The notes under the pieces are model-generated. The model saw nothing but the letters and a program-made list of their open reading frames with translations, was not told where the DNA came from and did no database searches. 5,817 nucleotides of DNA from Treponema sp. Lineage in GTDB: Bacteria > Spirochaetota > Spirochaetia > Treponematales > Breznakiellaceae. The translations under genes were made by a program, and so were the position numbers. Positions 1-5,313 of the stretch are shown one piece after another. Each line of letters opens with the position of its first letter. The stretch's first letter is position 1. The DNA lies in assembly GCA_009776715.1 (NCBI GenBank), contig WRNF01000138.1:1-5817 (forward strand), in the 5' to 3' direction.

Positions 1-59
1 AGCCCTTGTATTTTCTCCATTTTCTTGCGAAAATGTGCGAAAATACATATAAAAAGGAA
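1..59. other. Left-edge AT-rich stretch, no gene seen
   Basis: No supported gene lies here. Plus-strand frame 1 is open from the window edge to a TGA at 97-99, but it runs through the palindrome at 60-93 and shows no recognisable protein character. The only local structure is a short direct repeat, TGCGAAAAT at 26-34 and again at 36-44 (10-bp period). It could be the flank of a gene outside the window. Confidence 0.4.
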
Positions 60-93
60 GGTGTCCGAAGAAGTTCCTAACTTTTCGGACACC
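60..93 (-). terminator. Long near-perfect hairpin, terminator-like on the minus strand
   Basis: GGTGTCCGAA (60-69) pairs perfectly with TTCGGACACC (84-93). After one unpaired G at 70 the stem continues as AAGTT (71-75) with AACTT (79-83), leaving a 3-nt loop. That is 15 bp in all. Read on the minus strand the stem is followed by TTCCTTTTTATATG, so it could end minus-strand transcription from the barrel operon as a second, downstream terminator. The T-run starts four bases after the stem, which is not ideal. The plus side has no T-run. The near-perfect symmetry would also suit a dispersed palindromic repeat or the end of a small mobile element. Confidence 0.45.
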
Positions 94-126
94 CCCTGAA
101 ACAAACCGCTCACCTTTAAGTAGTTG

Positions 127-155
127 GGTATTAAACCCGAGACCAATACCTCGGG
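127..155. repeat. Overlapping alternative inverted repeats
   Basis: Two short stems compete here. GGTATT (127-132) can pair with AATACC (145-150), and CCCGAG (136-141) can pair with CTCGGG (150-155). The second is more GC-rich and has an 8-nt loop. They share base 150 and interleave, so they are alternative folds or, less likely, a pseudoknot. There is no T-run on either side. The block sits between two stronger hairpins and may be part of one composite repeat with them. Confidence 0.4.
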
Positions 156-161
156 AGAACG

Positions 162-191
162 AAATACCCCGCTGCTTGCGGCGGGGTATTT
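162..191 (-). terminator. Terminator hairpin behind the barrel operon
   Basis: AAATACCCCGC (162-172) pairs perfectly with GCGGGGTATTT (181-191), an 11-bp stem around an 8-nt loop. On the minus strand it begins 7 bases after the stop codon of the gene ending at 199, the normal place for a factor-independent terminator. The U-tract is short (TATTTCGTT), so it may rely partly on the downstream hairpins. On the plus strand the stem runs into TATTTTATT, so it could work in both directions. Confidence 0.6.
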
Positions 192-198
192 TATTGGT

Positions 199-1797
199 TT
201 AGAATGATAATGTTAATAAAATATTGAAATAATTAAAAACTCCGGTAAAAATAGAAGCGGTATCGAACATACTAATGCTGTTATCTCCGGTGTTTGCCCC
301 AAACATTGCCTGTAAGCCTAGATTTTTTGTTGGGTTAAAAGTAAGGCCCAGCAACAACGCAGTAGAAGCTCCGGTAGTCTGGGTGTCGGTACCGTTTGCA
401 GTATTTCGCTTAAATTTACTGTATCTGGATTTATCTTCCACTCCTTGATTATATGTTTTTTGTTCCTGTGTCCAAAAATACGGTATGCCAAAACTAATTT
501 CGCCGCCAATATTCAGAAACAGAATATTCGGTACAATTCCCCACTGCATGCCTAAGCCAAGAACAGGAGCAAAAGCAAAAAAGGAAGTTGTTTCGTCCCT
601 ATTGCTTTTTACCAGTGTTCCCTCAGTATTGGGTCTCATATTGCCGGTTCCATCATCAACTTCTTTAAATCTCAAATCTGTTAATGTATTTTTTCTTAAT
701 GTCATTTCAAAGCCAAGCCTTGATGAAATGTTAAGCCGGTTGCCTTGCCATGAAGCGCCGAAAGACGGGGTAATTATATGCTGATTCATGCCGGTTTCAC
801 GATACGATTCACCCTGATCAGGCTTATTTCCGCTGCCCTTGAATTTTGCTATCTGGTATTTTCCCGTAGCATCCTCATAGCTATACTCGTTGCCAAAAGG
901 TATTAATAGCGAAAAACCGTATTCCATATCGGCGCCAAAACTAAAATCGTTTATCCGTGCAAAAGTAAACCCGCCTAAACTAGCGGTAATGCCTAAAGTT
1001 ACTTCATTTTGGGACTTGACAATTTCTGTCCCCTTCGTTTCAGTGCGGGTATTATCGGTATATTCTTCCTTCTGAATATAATTTTTATAAAACATCAGAT
1101 CAACTTTTACTTCGGGTTTAATTCCCCTGCCAGGAATTAATTCTTTCGCCAATCCCCATGAGATTTCCGGGTTAATATTTCCTACTCCTTCTTTGTAACT
1201 TTTAAAATAATCATAACCGCTGACGCTCCCGCCGTTAATTACCGCAAAATCATTGTCTACTTTTACGGACTGAAAACTGTGGGCATAGGCAAGCCTAATG
1301 CCCATTAAATCTCCAATGCCAAATAACAGGGCCGCTTCGTTATACAATTGTAAATCCCGGTTAAAAGTAAATGCCGGAAGATTGTTATAAACACGCATGT
1401 TTTTACCGCTAATATTCTGTTCACTGTAATTAAAAACATTTGCGTTGCCAAAACTTTTCCATGCGTTGCCGCCGTAGTACAAAGCCATATACAGTTTTCC
1501 AAAATTTGTTGCAAAGCCTGCCTGCGCCATCTCGGAAGGCGAGATGCCGGCAAATGTATAGAAGTTGGTTGCAAGGGCGTTTTTAAAGGATATAACGCTA
1601 AACCATTTGTTAAAATCAAGGTTTGCATAGTCCCGCACAGATAAAAAATTATCGGCATCGCTTCTTATTCTTCCTGTTGTGGCATCATTCTGCGGCGAGC
1701 TGAATAAAACAGGGCTTGCAAACACATTTCCACCTGTTATTAATAATAATAATACCAATATTGCCGTTAAATACCGGTTTTTGTTGTTTTTCTTCAT
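199..1797 (-). CDS. Exported beta-barrel-like outer membrane protein (paralogue A)
   Basis: The product is 532 aa, a probable outer-membrane protein that I cannot assign to a characterised family. Residues 1-27 form a signal peptide: basic MKKNNKNR, a Leu-rich core, and VFA before S28. The body is rich in alternating aromatic, Gly and Asn residues, as in amphipathic strands, and the chain ends in ILLTLSF, whose C-terminal Phe fits a barrel-assembly signal. It is clearly related to the next gene upstream. Shared blocks include SDADNF (46-51), DFNKWFSVISF (61-71), GFATNFGKLYMALYYGGN (94-111), GNINPEISWGLAK (206-218) and a C-terminal TGAST...TFNPTKNLGLQAM segment starting at 475. I chose ATG 1797 over an in-frame TTG at 1803 because AGGAG (1804-1808) lies 6 bases from the ATG. 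It is second in a two-gene operon, 41 bp behind its paralogue. Porin, adhesin or structural roles are all possible; nothing shows a ligand. Gene call very likely; barrel assignment moderate. Confidence 0.85.
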   Translation of the reverse strand: MKKNNKNRYLTAILVLLLLITGGNVFASPVLFSSPQNDATTGRIRSDADNFLSVRDYANLDFNKWFSVISFKNALATNFYTFAGISPSEMAQAGFATNFGKLYMALYYGGNAWKSFGNANVFNYSEQNISGKNMRVYNNLPAFTFNRDLQLYNEAALLFGIGDLMGIRLAYAHSFQSVKVDNDFAVINGGSVSGYDYFKSYKEGVGNINPEISWGLAKELIPGRGIKPEVKVDLMFYKNYIQKEEYTDNTRTETKGTEIVKSQNEVTLGITASLGGFTFARINDFSFGADMEYGFSLLIPFGNEYSYEDATGKYQIAKFKGSGNKPDQGESYRETGMNQHIITPSFGASWQGNRLNISSRLGFEMTLRKNTLTDLRFKEVDDGTGNMRPNTEGTLVKSNRDETTSFFAFAPVLGLGMQWGIVPNILFLNIGGEISFGIPYFWTQEQKTYNQGVEDKSRYSKFKRNTANGTDTQTTGASTALLLGLTFNPTKNLGLQAMFGANTGDNSISMFDTASIFTGVFNYFNILLTLSF

Positions 1798-1803
1798 AAA
1801 CAA

Positions 1804-1808
1804 CTCCT
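1804..1808 (-). promoter_or_regulatory. Ribosome binding site deciding the start of paralogue A
   Basis: The minus strand reads AGGAG and then TTGTTT before ATG 1797, a 6-base spacing. The in-frame TTG at 1803 directly touches this site and cannot be served by it, so the true start is ATG 1797. The gene therefore has its own translation signal and is not translationally coupled to the gene before it, despite the short 41-bp gap. Confidence 0.8.
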
Positions 1809-1838
1809 TTCCAAGAGATAATTTCTCAAGGTAATTCT

Positions 1839-3341
1839 CTAGAATCTTAATGTTGCTAATATTTTCGAGAAATATAAGAGGCCGCTATTGGTTGCATTAA
1901 ATACAGAAAGATCATTATTTGCTGCAACTCCGCACATTGCCTGGAATCCCAGGTTAACGGTGGGATTAAAAGTAACCCCCAGTGTAAGCGTAGTACTTGC
2001 ACCGGTGTAATCTTTAGTAACGTCTTTTTCGTCAGAATTGTTTGCTTTTTCTCCCCGGTTATATTCAACGCTCTTTTTAGTTGTTGATTGAGGGTACCCC
2101 AGATCAAGTTTAAGACCGGCATTAAAGAAGAATTTTTCGGGAACAATCGCCCATTTCATGCCAAGATAGATAACTGGGTTAAACATAATGTAACTTATTT
2201 TAGCATCGCTGCCGTCTTTAACGAGCACGCCGCTGCCGTCTTGAAGCCAAGTGCCGGGAGCAAGTTGGTCTTGTATCCGCCTATAATCCAAATCAATATT
2301 TTTCTCAAAACCAAATCCCAAGCCTAAATCAAGCTCGGCTGCCAGTGATATTTTTTCGCCCTCCCAAAACGCATACACGCAGGGTATTACCAAATGATTG
2401 TTGCTGCTTTCTTCCATAAAACTAGTGCCGTCATATCTGCCTTTGTAGCCTTTCTTTATACCATTCATCGCAGTCGGATCGCTTTCATCTAAATAGTTAT
2501 ATTCGTTGTTGTATGTTGTAATGTCAAAGAAATACCACAGGTCAAGCGAAAGATCAAAACCGCCCCGGTTAAAAATCGAATAAGCTCCGGATGCAGCGGT
2601 AAGACCAAGCGATAAACTATTATTAGATCTGCCGATATAATCAGACAAATCAGAAGCATTATCGTAAACCTGATATTTTTGGCTGTCGCGTCCAAAGTCA
2701 AAATTTAAATATGCATGAGGCTGAAGGCCGTTGGAAAGAAGAGGCTTTGCCATTCCCCATGCTATTTCTGGGTTAATATTACCGCGTTGGTCCTTGAATC
2801 CTTTATAAAAATCGGTACCGTTAACAGTAAAAACATCATCTATTTTTCGCGTATGGTAGCTTGAATCGACTGAAAGCCTGAATCCCATGTCCGCAACACC
2901 GATGAGAAGGGCTAGTTCATTATAGATTGGCGCACTTGGATTAATAGCATTGAGACCGGTATAGTTTCTCATTGTTTTATTTGTGCCGTACATATTTATT
3001 TCAGCTTCAGTGTATCTATGCTGTCCAAGCCTGGCCATATTCCCGCCATAACAAAGCGCTGTATACACAGAGCCAAAATTTGCGGCAAAACCTATCTGTG
3101 CATTATTTGCGTTGCCGCCAAATGGAGCAAAAGAAACAACGCCAAACCATTTGTCAAATTCCACACTGTTATAACCTGTGACGCTAATGAAATTGTCTGG
3201 ATCGCTCCAGAACTGAGTTGCCGTAGCTTCTTTCTCCGGTGATTCAATAAGCCTTGGCCCTAATTGTGCATACAGCCCTGTGCCCATAAAGAGGAACAAA
3301 ACAACTGTTAATGCAACCGATGTAATACCTTTTTTAGCCAT
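1839..3341 (-). CDS. Exported beta-barrel-like outer membrane protein (paralogue B)
   Basis: The product is 500 aa, a probable outer-membrane protein and the paralogue of the gene that follows it. The signal peptide covers residues 1-25 (MAKKG, hydrophobic core, LYA before Q26). The mature chain aligns with its partner without gaps over the first 71 residues: SDPDNF is at 46-51 and EFDKWFGVVSF at 61-71 in both. Later shared blocks are GFAANFGSVYTALCYGGN (84-101), GNINPEIAWGMAK, and TGAST...TFNPTVNLGFQAM starting at 446. The centre diverges most and holds charged, Asn/Asp-rich segments that could be surface loops. The chain ends ILATLRF, with the terminal Phe expected of a barrel protein. ATG 3341 is preceded by a perfect AGGAGG (3348-3353) six bases away. 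It is first in the operon, read from the promoter at 3420-3448. Function is unknown; surface structure or uptake is an inference. Confidence 0.87.
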   Translation of the reverse strand: MAKKGITSVALTVVLFLFMGTGLYAQLGPRLIESPEKEATATQFWSDPDNFISVTGYNSVEFDKWFGVVSFAPFGGNANNAQIGFAANFGSVYTALCYGGNMARLGQHRYTEAEINMYGTNKTMRNYTGLNAINPSAPIYNELALLIGVADMGFRLSVDSSYHTRKIDDVFTVNGTDFYKGFKDQRGNINPEIAWGMAKPLLSNGLQPHAYLNFDFGRDSQKYQVYDNASDLSDYIGRSNNSLSLGLTAASGAYSIFNRGGFDLSLDLWYFFDITTYNNEYNYLDESDPTAMNGIKKGYKGRYDGTSFMEESSNNHLVIPCVYAFWEGEKISLAAELDLGLGFGFEKNIDLDYRRIQDQLAPGTWLQDGSGVLVKDGSDAKISYIMFNPVIYLGMKWAIVPEKFFFNAGLKLDLGYPQSTTKKSVEYNRGEKANNSDEKDVTKDYTGASTTLTLGVTFNPTVNLGFQAMCGVAANNDLSVFNATNSGLLYFSKILATLRF

Positions 3342-3362
3342 AAATAGCCTCCTAATATAAAT

Positions 3363-3386
3363 AAAAAAAATTAGGTTAAAAAACCT
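3363..3386 (-). promoter_or_regulatory. Attenuator-like hairpin and T-run in the barrel operon leader
   Basis: The minus strand reads AGGTT TTTT AACCT and then AATTTTTTTT, a short stem (3373-3386) with an eight-T run (3363-3370). It lies between the promoter and the ribosome binding site of the first barrel gene. The form is that of an intrinsic terminator, but the stem has only 5 bp and two G-C pairs, so it would be weak. Possible roles are partial attenuation or pausing, or none at all. Confidence 0.3.
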
Positions 3387-3395
3387 TTACTTTTG

Positions 3396-3411
3396 CGGAT
3401 TTTAAAACCCG
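3396..3411 (-). promoter_or_regulatory. 5'-proximal hairpin of the barrel operon mRNA
   Basis: As RNA, the minus strand reads CGGGUU UUAA AAUCCG, a 6-bp stem with one G-U pair. It begins a few bases after the expected transcription start near 3413. Hairpins this close to a 5' end often protect mRNA from decay, which would suit an abundant envelope protein. That role is inference; only the pairing is seen. Confidence 0.35.
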
Positions 3412-3419
3412 TAAAATAT

Positions 3420-3448
3420 ATTATAATTACAATACTTAAAAAAGTCAA
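3420..3448 (-). promoter_or_regulatory. Sigma-70-type promoter of the barrel operon
   Basis: On the minus strand TTGACT (3448 to 3443) and TATAAT (3425 to 3420) are separated by exactly 17 bp. That is five of six matches at -35 and six of six at -10. The predicted start near 3413 gives a leader of roughly 70 nt before ATG 3341. This is a strong housekeeping-type promoter by sequence and the only good one seen upstream of the operon. Confidence 0.75.
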
Positions 3449-3507
3449 TAGATTACTGATGACCAAAGTAAATGGAATCTTAGGAAATGCTCTTTTTTCC
3501 CAAATAA

Positions 3508-3524
3508 TTAACGAATTCGGTTAA
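3508..3524. promoter_or_regulatory. Near-perfect palindrome, candidate operator
   Basis: TTAACGAATTCGGTTAA is a 16-bp palindrome (TTAA-CGAATTCG-TTAA) with one extra G. Its centre, near 3516, falls midway between the two divergent -35 boxes (3448 and 3583), about 68 bp from each. A dimeric regulator bound here could act on both transcripts. In AT-rich DNA a chance palindrome is quite possible, and no regulator gene is adjacent. Confidence 0.35.
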
Positions 3525-3582
3525 AAAAGAATAATATTTCAAAATTCTTACTGTTTTTCCTATGCTTTTTTTAATTGTTTTC

Positions 3583-3611
3583 TTGACATTTGTTTTTAAA
3601 GTATTAATAAT
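3583..3611 (+). promoter_or_regulatory. Sigma-70-type promoter of the TPR lipoprotein gene
   Basis: A perfect TTGACA (3583-3588) is followed after 17 bp by AATAAT (3606-3611), five of six matches to the -10 consensus. Transcription would start near 3618, leaving a leader of about 165 nt before ATG 3783, far longer than translation needs. Confidence 0.65.
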
Positions 3612-3617
3612 TTAATT

Positions 3618-3782
3618 ATCGGGGTTTTTGCAATACTTTTGTTTTGCAGAAACCATTGTTTAAAAAAAGCAAGTTTCGGCGGACCAAAAGACCGAGCCCG
3701 TTGGGCGGGAAACTGCATAGTCAATTGTGAAACTCCAGGTTTTACAGTTGGCTCTATCAATTATTTTTTTATGGAGGGTATT
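3618..3782 (+). other. Structured 5' leader of the lipoprotein mRNA
   Basis: Three consecutive stem-loops can be drawn. First, GGTTTTTGCA (3623-3632) pairs with TGCAGAAACC (3645-3654), 10 bp with one G-U. Second, AGTTTC (3672-3677) pairs with GAAACT (3709-3714) and encloses a GCCC/GGGC stem (3696-3699 with 3703-3706). Third, GTGAAAC (3727-3733) pairs with GTTTTAC (3739-3745), 7 bp with one G-U. AACTG (3711-3715) could instead pair with CAGTT (3745-3749), which would break the second and third stems. The central part (3669-3716) is clearly more GC-rich than the spacer around it. I do not recognise a known riboswitch class. It could be a cis-regulatory leader, a small RNA made from the same promoter, or a dispersed repeat. 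Confidence 0.4.
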
Positions 3783-4607
3783 ATGAAAAAACTAAAACTT
3801 TCACTGATACTTATTTTGTTGGTTTTTGGATGCAAATCGGCGCCTCAAGAACCTGCCAAAGAAGAGCCGGCGGCCCCAAAGGAAACAGTTCCTGAAATAG
3901 ACGCTGCCACCCATTACAGCCGGGGAAATGAACATTACAAAAGATACGAATTTGATCAGGCTATTAATGAGTACAGCGAGGCCGTTAAAAAGGATCCTTC
4001 TATGGCAGATGCCTATATTGCAAGAGGAAACGCCCAGAGCGGCAAATTCAATTTTGAGAATGCCAAAGGCGACTATTCAAAAGGCGCTGAGTTAAACGCT
4101 GAATATGATCATTATGCCAGAGGTTATTCCTATTACCTGCAGCAGGATTATAAATCGGCTGTTACTGAATTTTCCGAGTCAATTTCCCTTGAAAAAAACT
4201 TATTTGCCGCTTACAATGACCGGGGTTTGTCTTATGCCAATATGGGCAATCAGGATAAGGCTATAGCCGATTTTACTGATGCTATTGGCATCAATTCAAA
4301 TTCTGCCTTCCCCTACAATAACCGGGGAAACGCATATTTATCGAAAAAAAATTATGATAAAGCTGTAGAGGATTATTCCAAGGCAGTGGAGCTTTACCCG
4401 AAATTAGTTTTCCCCTATACGGGCAGAGGCGTAGCAAATTATCGGCTTAAAGAGTACGATAATGCCATTGCAGATTATACCAAGGCTATAGAATTTACGC
4501 CAAATGATGCTGTTCTTTATTCCCTGCGGGCAAATGCCTATATGGGAAAAGGGGAAAATGATAAAGCAGAGAATGATCGCGCAACAGCAGAAAAGCTAAA
4601 AAATTAA
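3783..4607 (+). CDS. TPR-repeat lipoprotein
   Basis: The product is a 274-aa lipoprotein built of tetratricopeptide repeats. Residues 1-16 are a lipoprotein signal peptide (MKKLKLS, Leu/Ile core), with VFG before the lipid-carrying Cys17. A Pro/Glu/Ala/Lys-rich tether follows (18-40). About seven TPRs then fill the rest, at roughly 41-74, 75-106, 107-140, 141-174, 175-208, 209-242 and 243-274. Most carry the RGNAY...YDKAIxDYxKAI pattern typical of the family. No catalytic domain is present, so a scaffold role for protein-protein contacts at the periplasmic membrane face is expected. The partner is unknown; the divergent barrel proteins are candidates by position only. ATG 3783 follows GGAGGG (3773-3778). 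An upstream in-frame start at 3639 would bury the signal peptide and is rejected, as is ATG 3771, which overlaps the ribosome binding site. Confidence 0.93.
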   Translation: MKKLKLSLILILLVFGCKSAPQEPAKEEPAAPKETVPEIDAATHYSRGNEHYKRYEFDQAINEYSEAVKKDPSMADAYIARGNAQSGKFNFENAKGDYSKGAELNAEYDHYARGYSYYLQQDYKSAVTEFSESISLEKNLFAAYNDRGLSYANMGNQDKAIADFTDAIGINSNSAFPYNNRGNAYLSKKNYDKAVEDYSKAVELYPKLVFPYTGRGVANYRLKEYDNAIADYTKAIEFTPNDAVLYSLRANAYMGKGENDKAENDRATAEKLKN

Positions 4608-4647
4608 AATATTAAAAACTGTAATTTTCTCTTTTGAAGGGATTATT

Positions 4648-4671
4648 ATGGAAACATCAATTAAGAATTAA
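4648..4671 (+). other. Seven-codon mini-ORF with a ribosome binding site
   Basis: ATG at 4648 starts METSIKN and then TAA, preceded by GAAGGGA (4636-4642) at a good distance. It lies 40 bp after the lipoprotein stop and just before a strong hairpin. It may be a chance start, the remnant of a lost gene, or a very short peptide. Nothing downstream on the plus strand could use it as a leader. I do not regard it as an established gene. Confidence 0.15.
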
Positions 4672-4675
4672 AAGA

Positions 4676-4701
4676 TTTCCGCCAGGTTGCCCTGGCGGAA
4701 A
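4676..4701. terminator. Strong hairpin between convergent genes
   Basis: TTTCCGCCAGG (4676-4686) pairs perfectly with CCTGGCGGAAA (4691-4701), 11 bp with a 4-nt loop. On the minus strand it is followed by TCTTTTAATTC, making a good factor-independent terminator 11 bases after the stop of the gene at 4713. On the plus strand there is no T-run, so for the lipoprotein gene, which ends 68 bp upstream, it is more likely an mRNA-end stabiliser or a weak terminator. Confidence 0.75.
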
Positions 4702-4712
4702 ACTTGGCAAGA

Positions 4713-5138
4713 TTATTCCGGAATCTCGATACGTATGGCTTCAATCTCAATTCTGAGTTCTGACCGATTAACGGTACCGAAAACGAGTACTGGGGTACTT
4801 GCATCAATATCCAGGTTTGCCCAGCCGTAAGGGTTAAAATGCACAATTACTGAAAAAGCGGCATCTTCGGCTGCATCGGCAAGGATATAATTTCCAGGAA
4901 CCCTCTGCTGAATAAGAAAGCCTTCCACAATGACAAATTCATTCGGCACTGTGTTTGCTAGGTCTTCAATCTTCAGGATGCCAAGCAATGGCCCGACATA
5001 CCCGCCGCCTGCAAAGTTTTCGGCAGCAGATTCGGCACCTTCAACGCTTCCTGTGTTAGGACCCTGAGTGGTCTGGGCAAAGGCAGTGCCTGAAAAAATC
5101 AGCATGCCAATTACCAAGAAAAATACGAGTTTCTTCAT
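4713..5138 (-). CDS. Secreted BOF (bacterial OB-fold) protein, YgiW/YdeI-like
   Basis: The product is 141 aa. Residues 1-21 are a signal peptide ending in AFA before Q22, and 22-50 form a Gly/Ala/Glu-rich linker. Residues about 56-139 resemble the BOF domain (YgiW/YdeI/NirD group). The order fits: a lead helix segment (KIEDLANTVPNEF), a first strand pair VIVEGFLIQQRVPGNYIL, and a closing VLVFGTVN...IEIEAIRIEI, matching the usual GxVxxxxxxxxIxVxxI ending. The central YxFxDxxG motif of typical members is altered here to YILADAAEDAA, and the usual acidic strand is replaced by FSVIVHFNPYGW, so it is a divergent member. Known relatives are periplasmic proteins linked to stress tolerance or small-ligand binding; the ligand here is unknown. 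AAGGAG (5147-5152) is 8 bases before ATG 5138. It has its own promoter (5169-5198) and terminator, so it is probably monocistronic. Confidence 0.8.
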   Translation of the reverse strand: MKKLVFFLVIGMLIFSGTAFAQTTQGPNTGSVEGAESAAENFAGGGYVGPLLGILKIEDLANTVPNEFVIVEGFLIQQRVPGNYILADAAEDAAFSVIVHFNPYGWANLDIDASTPVLVFGTVNRSELRIEIEAIRIEIPE

Positions 5139-5168
5139 AAAATTCGCTCCTTAAAATATATTTTATTT

Positions 5169-5198
5169 AGTATAAACTATTTTTTTTATATTTGTCAA
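5169..5198 (-). promoter_or_regulatory. Sigma-70-type promoter of the BOF protein gene
   Basis: The minus strand carries a perfect TTGACA (5198 to 5193) and TATACT (5174 to 5169), five of six at -10, 18 bp apart within an A-rich spacer. The start would fall near 5162, giving a short leader of about 25 nt that includes the AAGGAG ribosome binding site. Confidence 0.7.
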
Positions 5199-5313
5199 TA
5201 TGTTTTTTTTCAATTATCACGTTTTTTTAAAAAATAAACAGCTAAAATTTTGTAAAATAATGTCCTTTTTTCGCATAAATTACGCCCTGTTTCTCTTTTT
5301 TTGCCTTTAAAAT
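5199..5313. other. AT-rich spacer behind the aldolase gene, no clear terminator
   Basis: This spacer between the aldolase stop and the BOF promoter is made of A and T runs. I see no GC-rich hairpin on the minus strand, so transcription from the aldolase gene may read through into the BOF gene or end by another mechanism. No gene is supported. Confidence 0.5.

Larger units (their letters stand above)
3342..3782. other. Divergent control region between barrel operon and TPR lipoprotein gene
   Basis: These 441 bp contain no supported gene. They hold the leader and promoter of the minus-strand barrel operon (3342-3448), about 130 bp of AT-rich spacer with a palindrome at 3508-3524, the plus-strand promoter at 3583-3611, and a structured leader of about 165 nt before the lipoprotein start. 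The two -35 hexamers (3443-3448 and 3583-3588) are 134 bp apart and point away from each other. A regulator or DNA bend between them could therefore affect both genes. A 48-codon open extension upstream of the lipoprotein start is not considered coding. Confidence 0.75.

Noticed and set aside
127..191. Possible tRNA or riboswitch in the hairpin block
   Set aside because: No cloverleaf, T-loop motif or known riboswitch consensus could be drawn. The stems fit terminators or palindromic repeats better.
485..784. 99-codon plus-strand ORF, and other long open frames opposite or within the barrel genes
   Set aside because: They are out-of-frame shadows of two well-supported exported proteins, with no ribosome binding site or recognisable protein features.
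1738..1756. Trinucleotide repeat (TTA codons) in the signal peptide of the first barrel gene, and similar AAT runs in the aldolase gene
   Set aside because: Only four or five units long and in multiples of three, so slippage would not shift the frame. Ordinary in AT-rich coding sequence.
1798..1803. TTG start for the first barrel gene, two codons longer
   Set aside because: The TTG directly abuts the AGGAG ribosome binding site. The ATG at 1797 has proper spacing.
3639..3782. In-frame 48-codon upstream extension of the TPR lipoprotein gene
   Set aside because: A start there would place the lipoprotein signal peptide and lipobox more than 48 residues inside the protein. ATG 3783 has a good ribosome binding site, and the extension shows hairpins rather than protein character.
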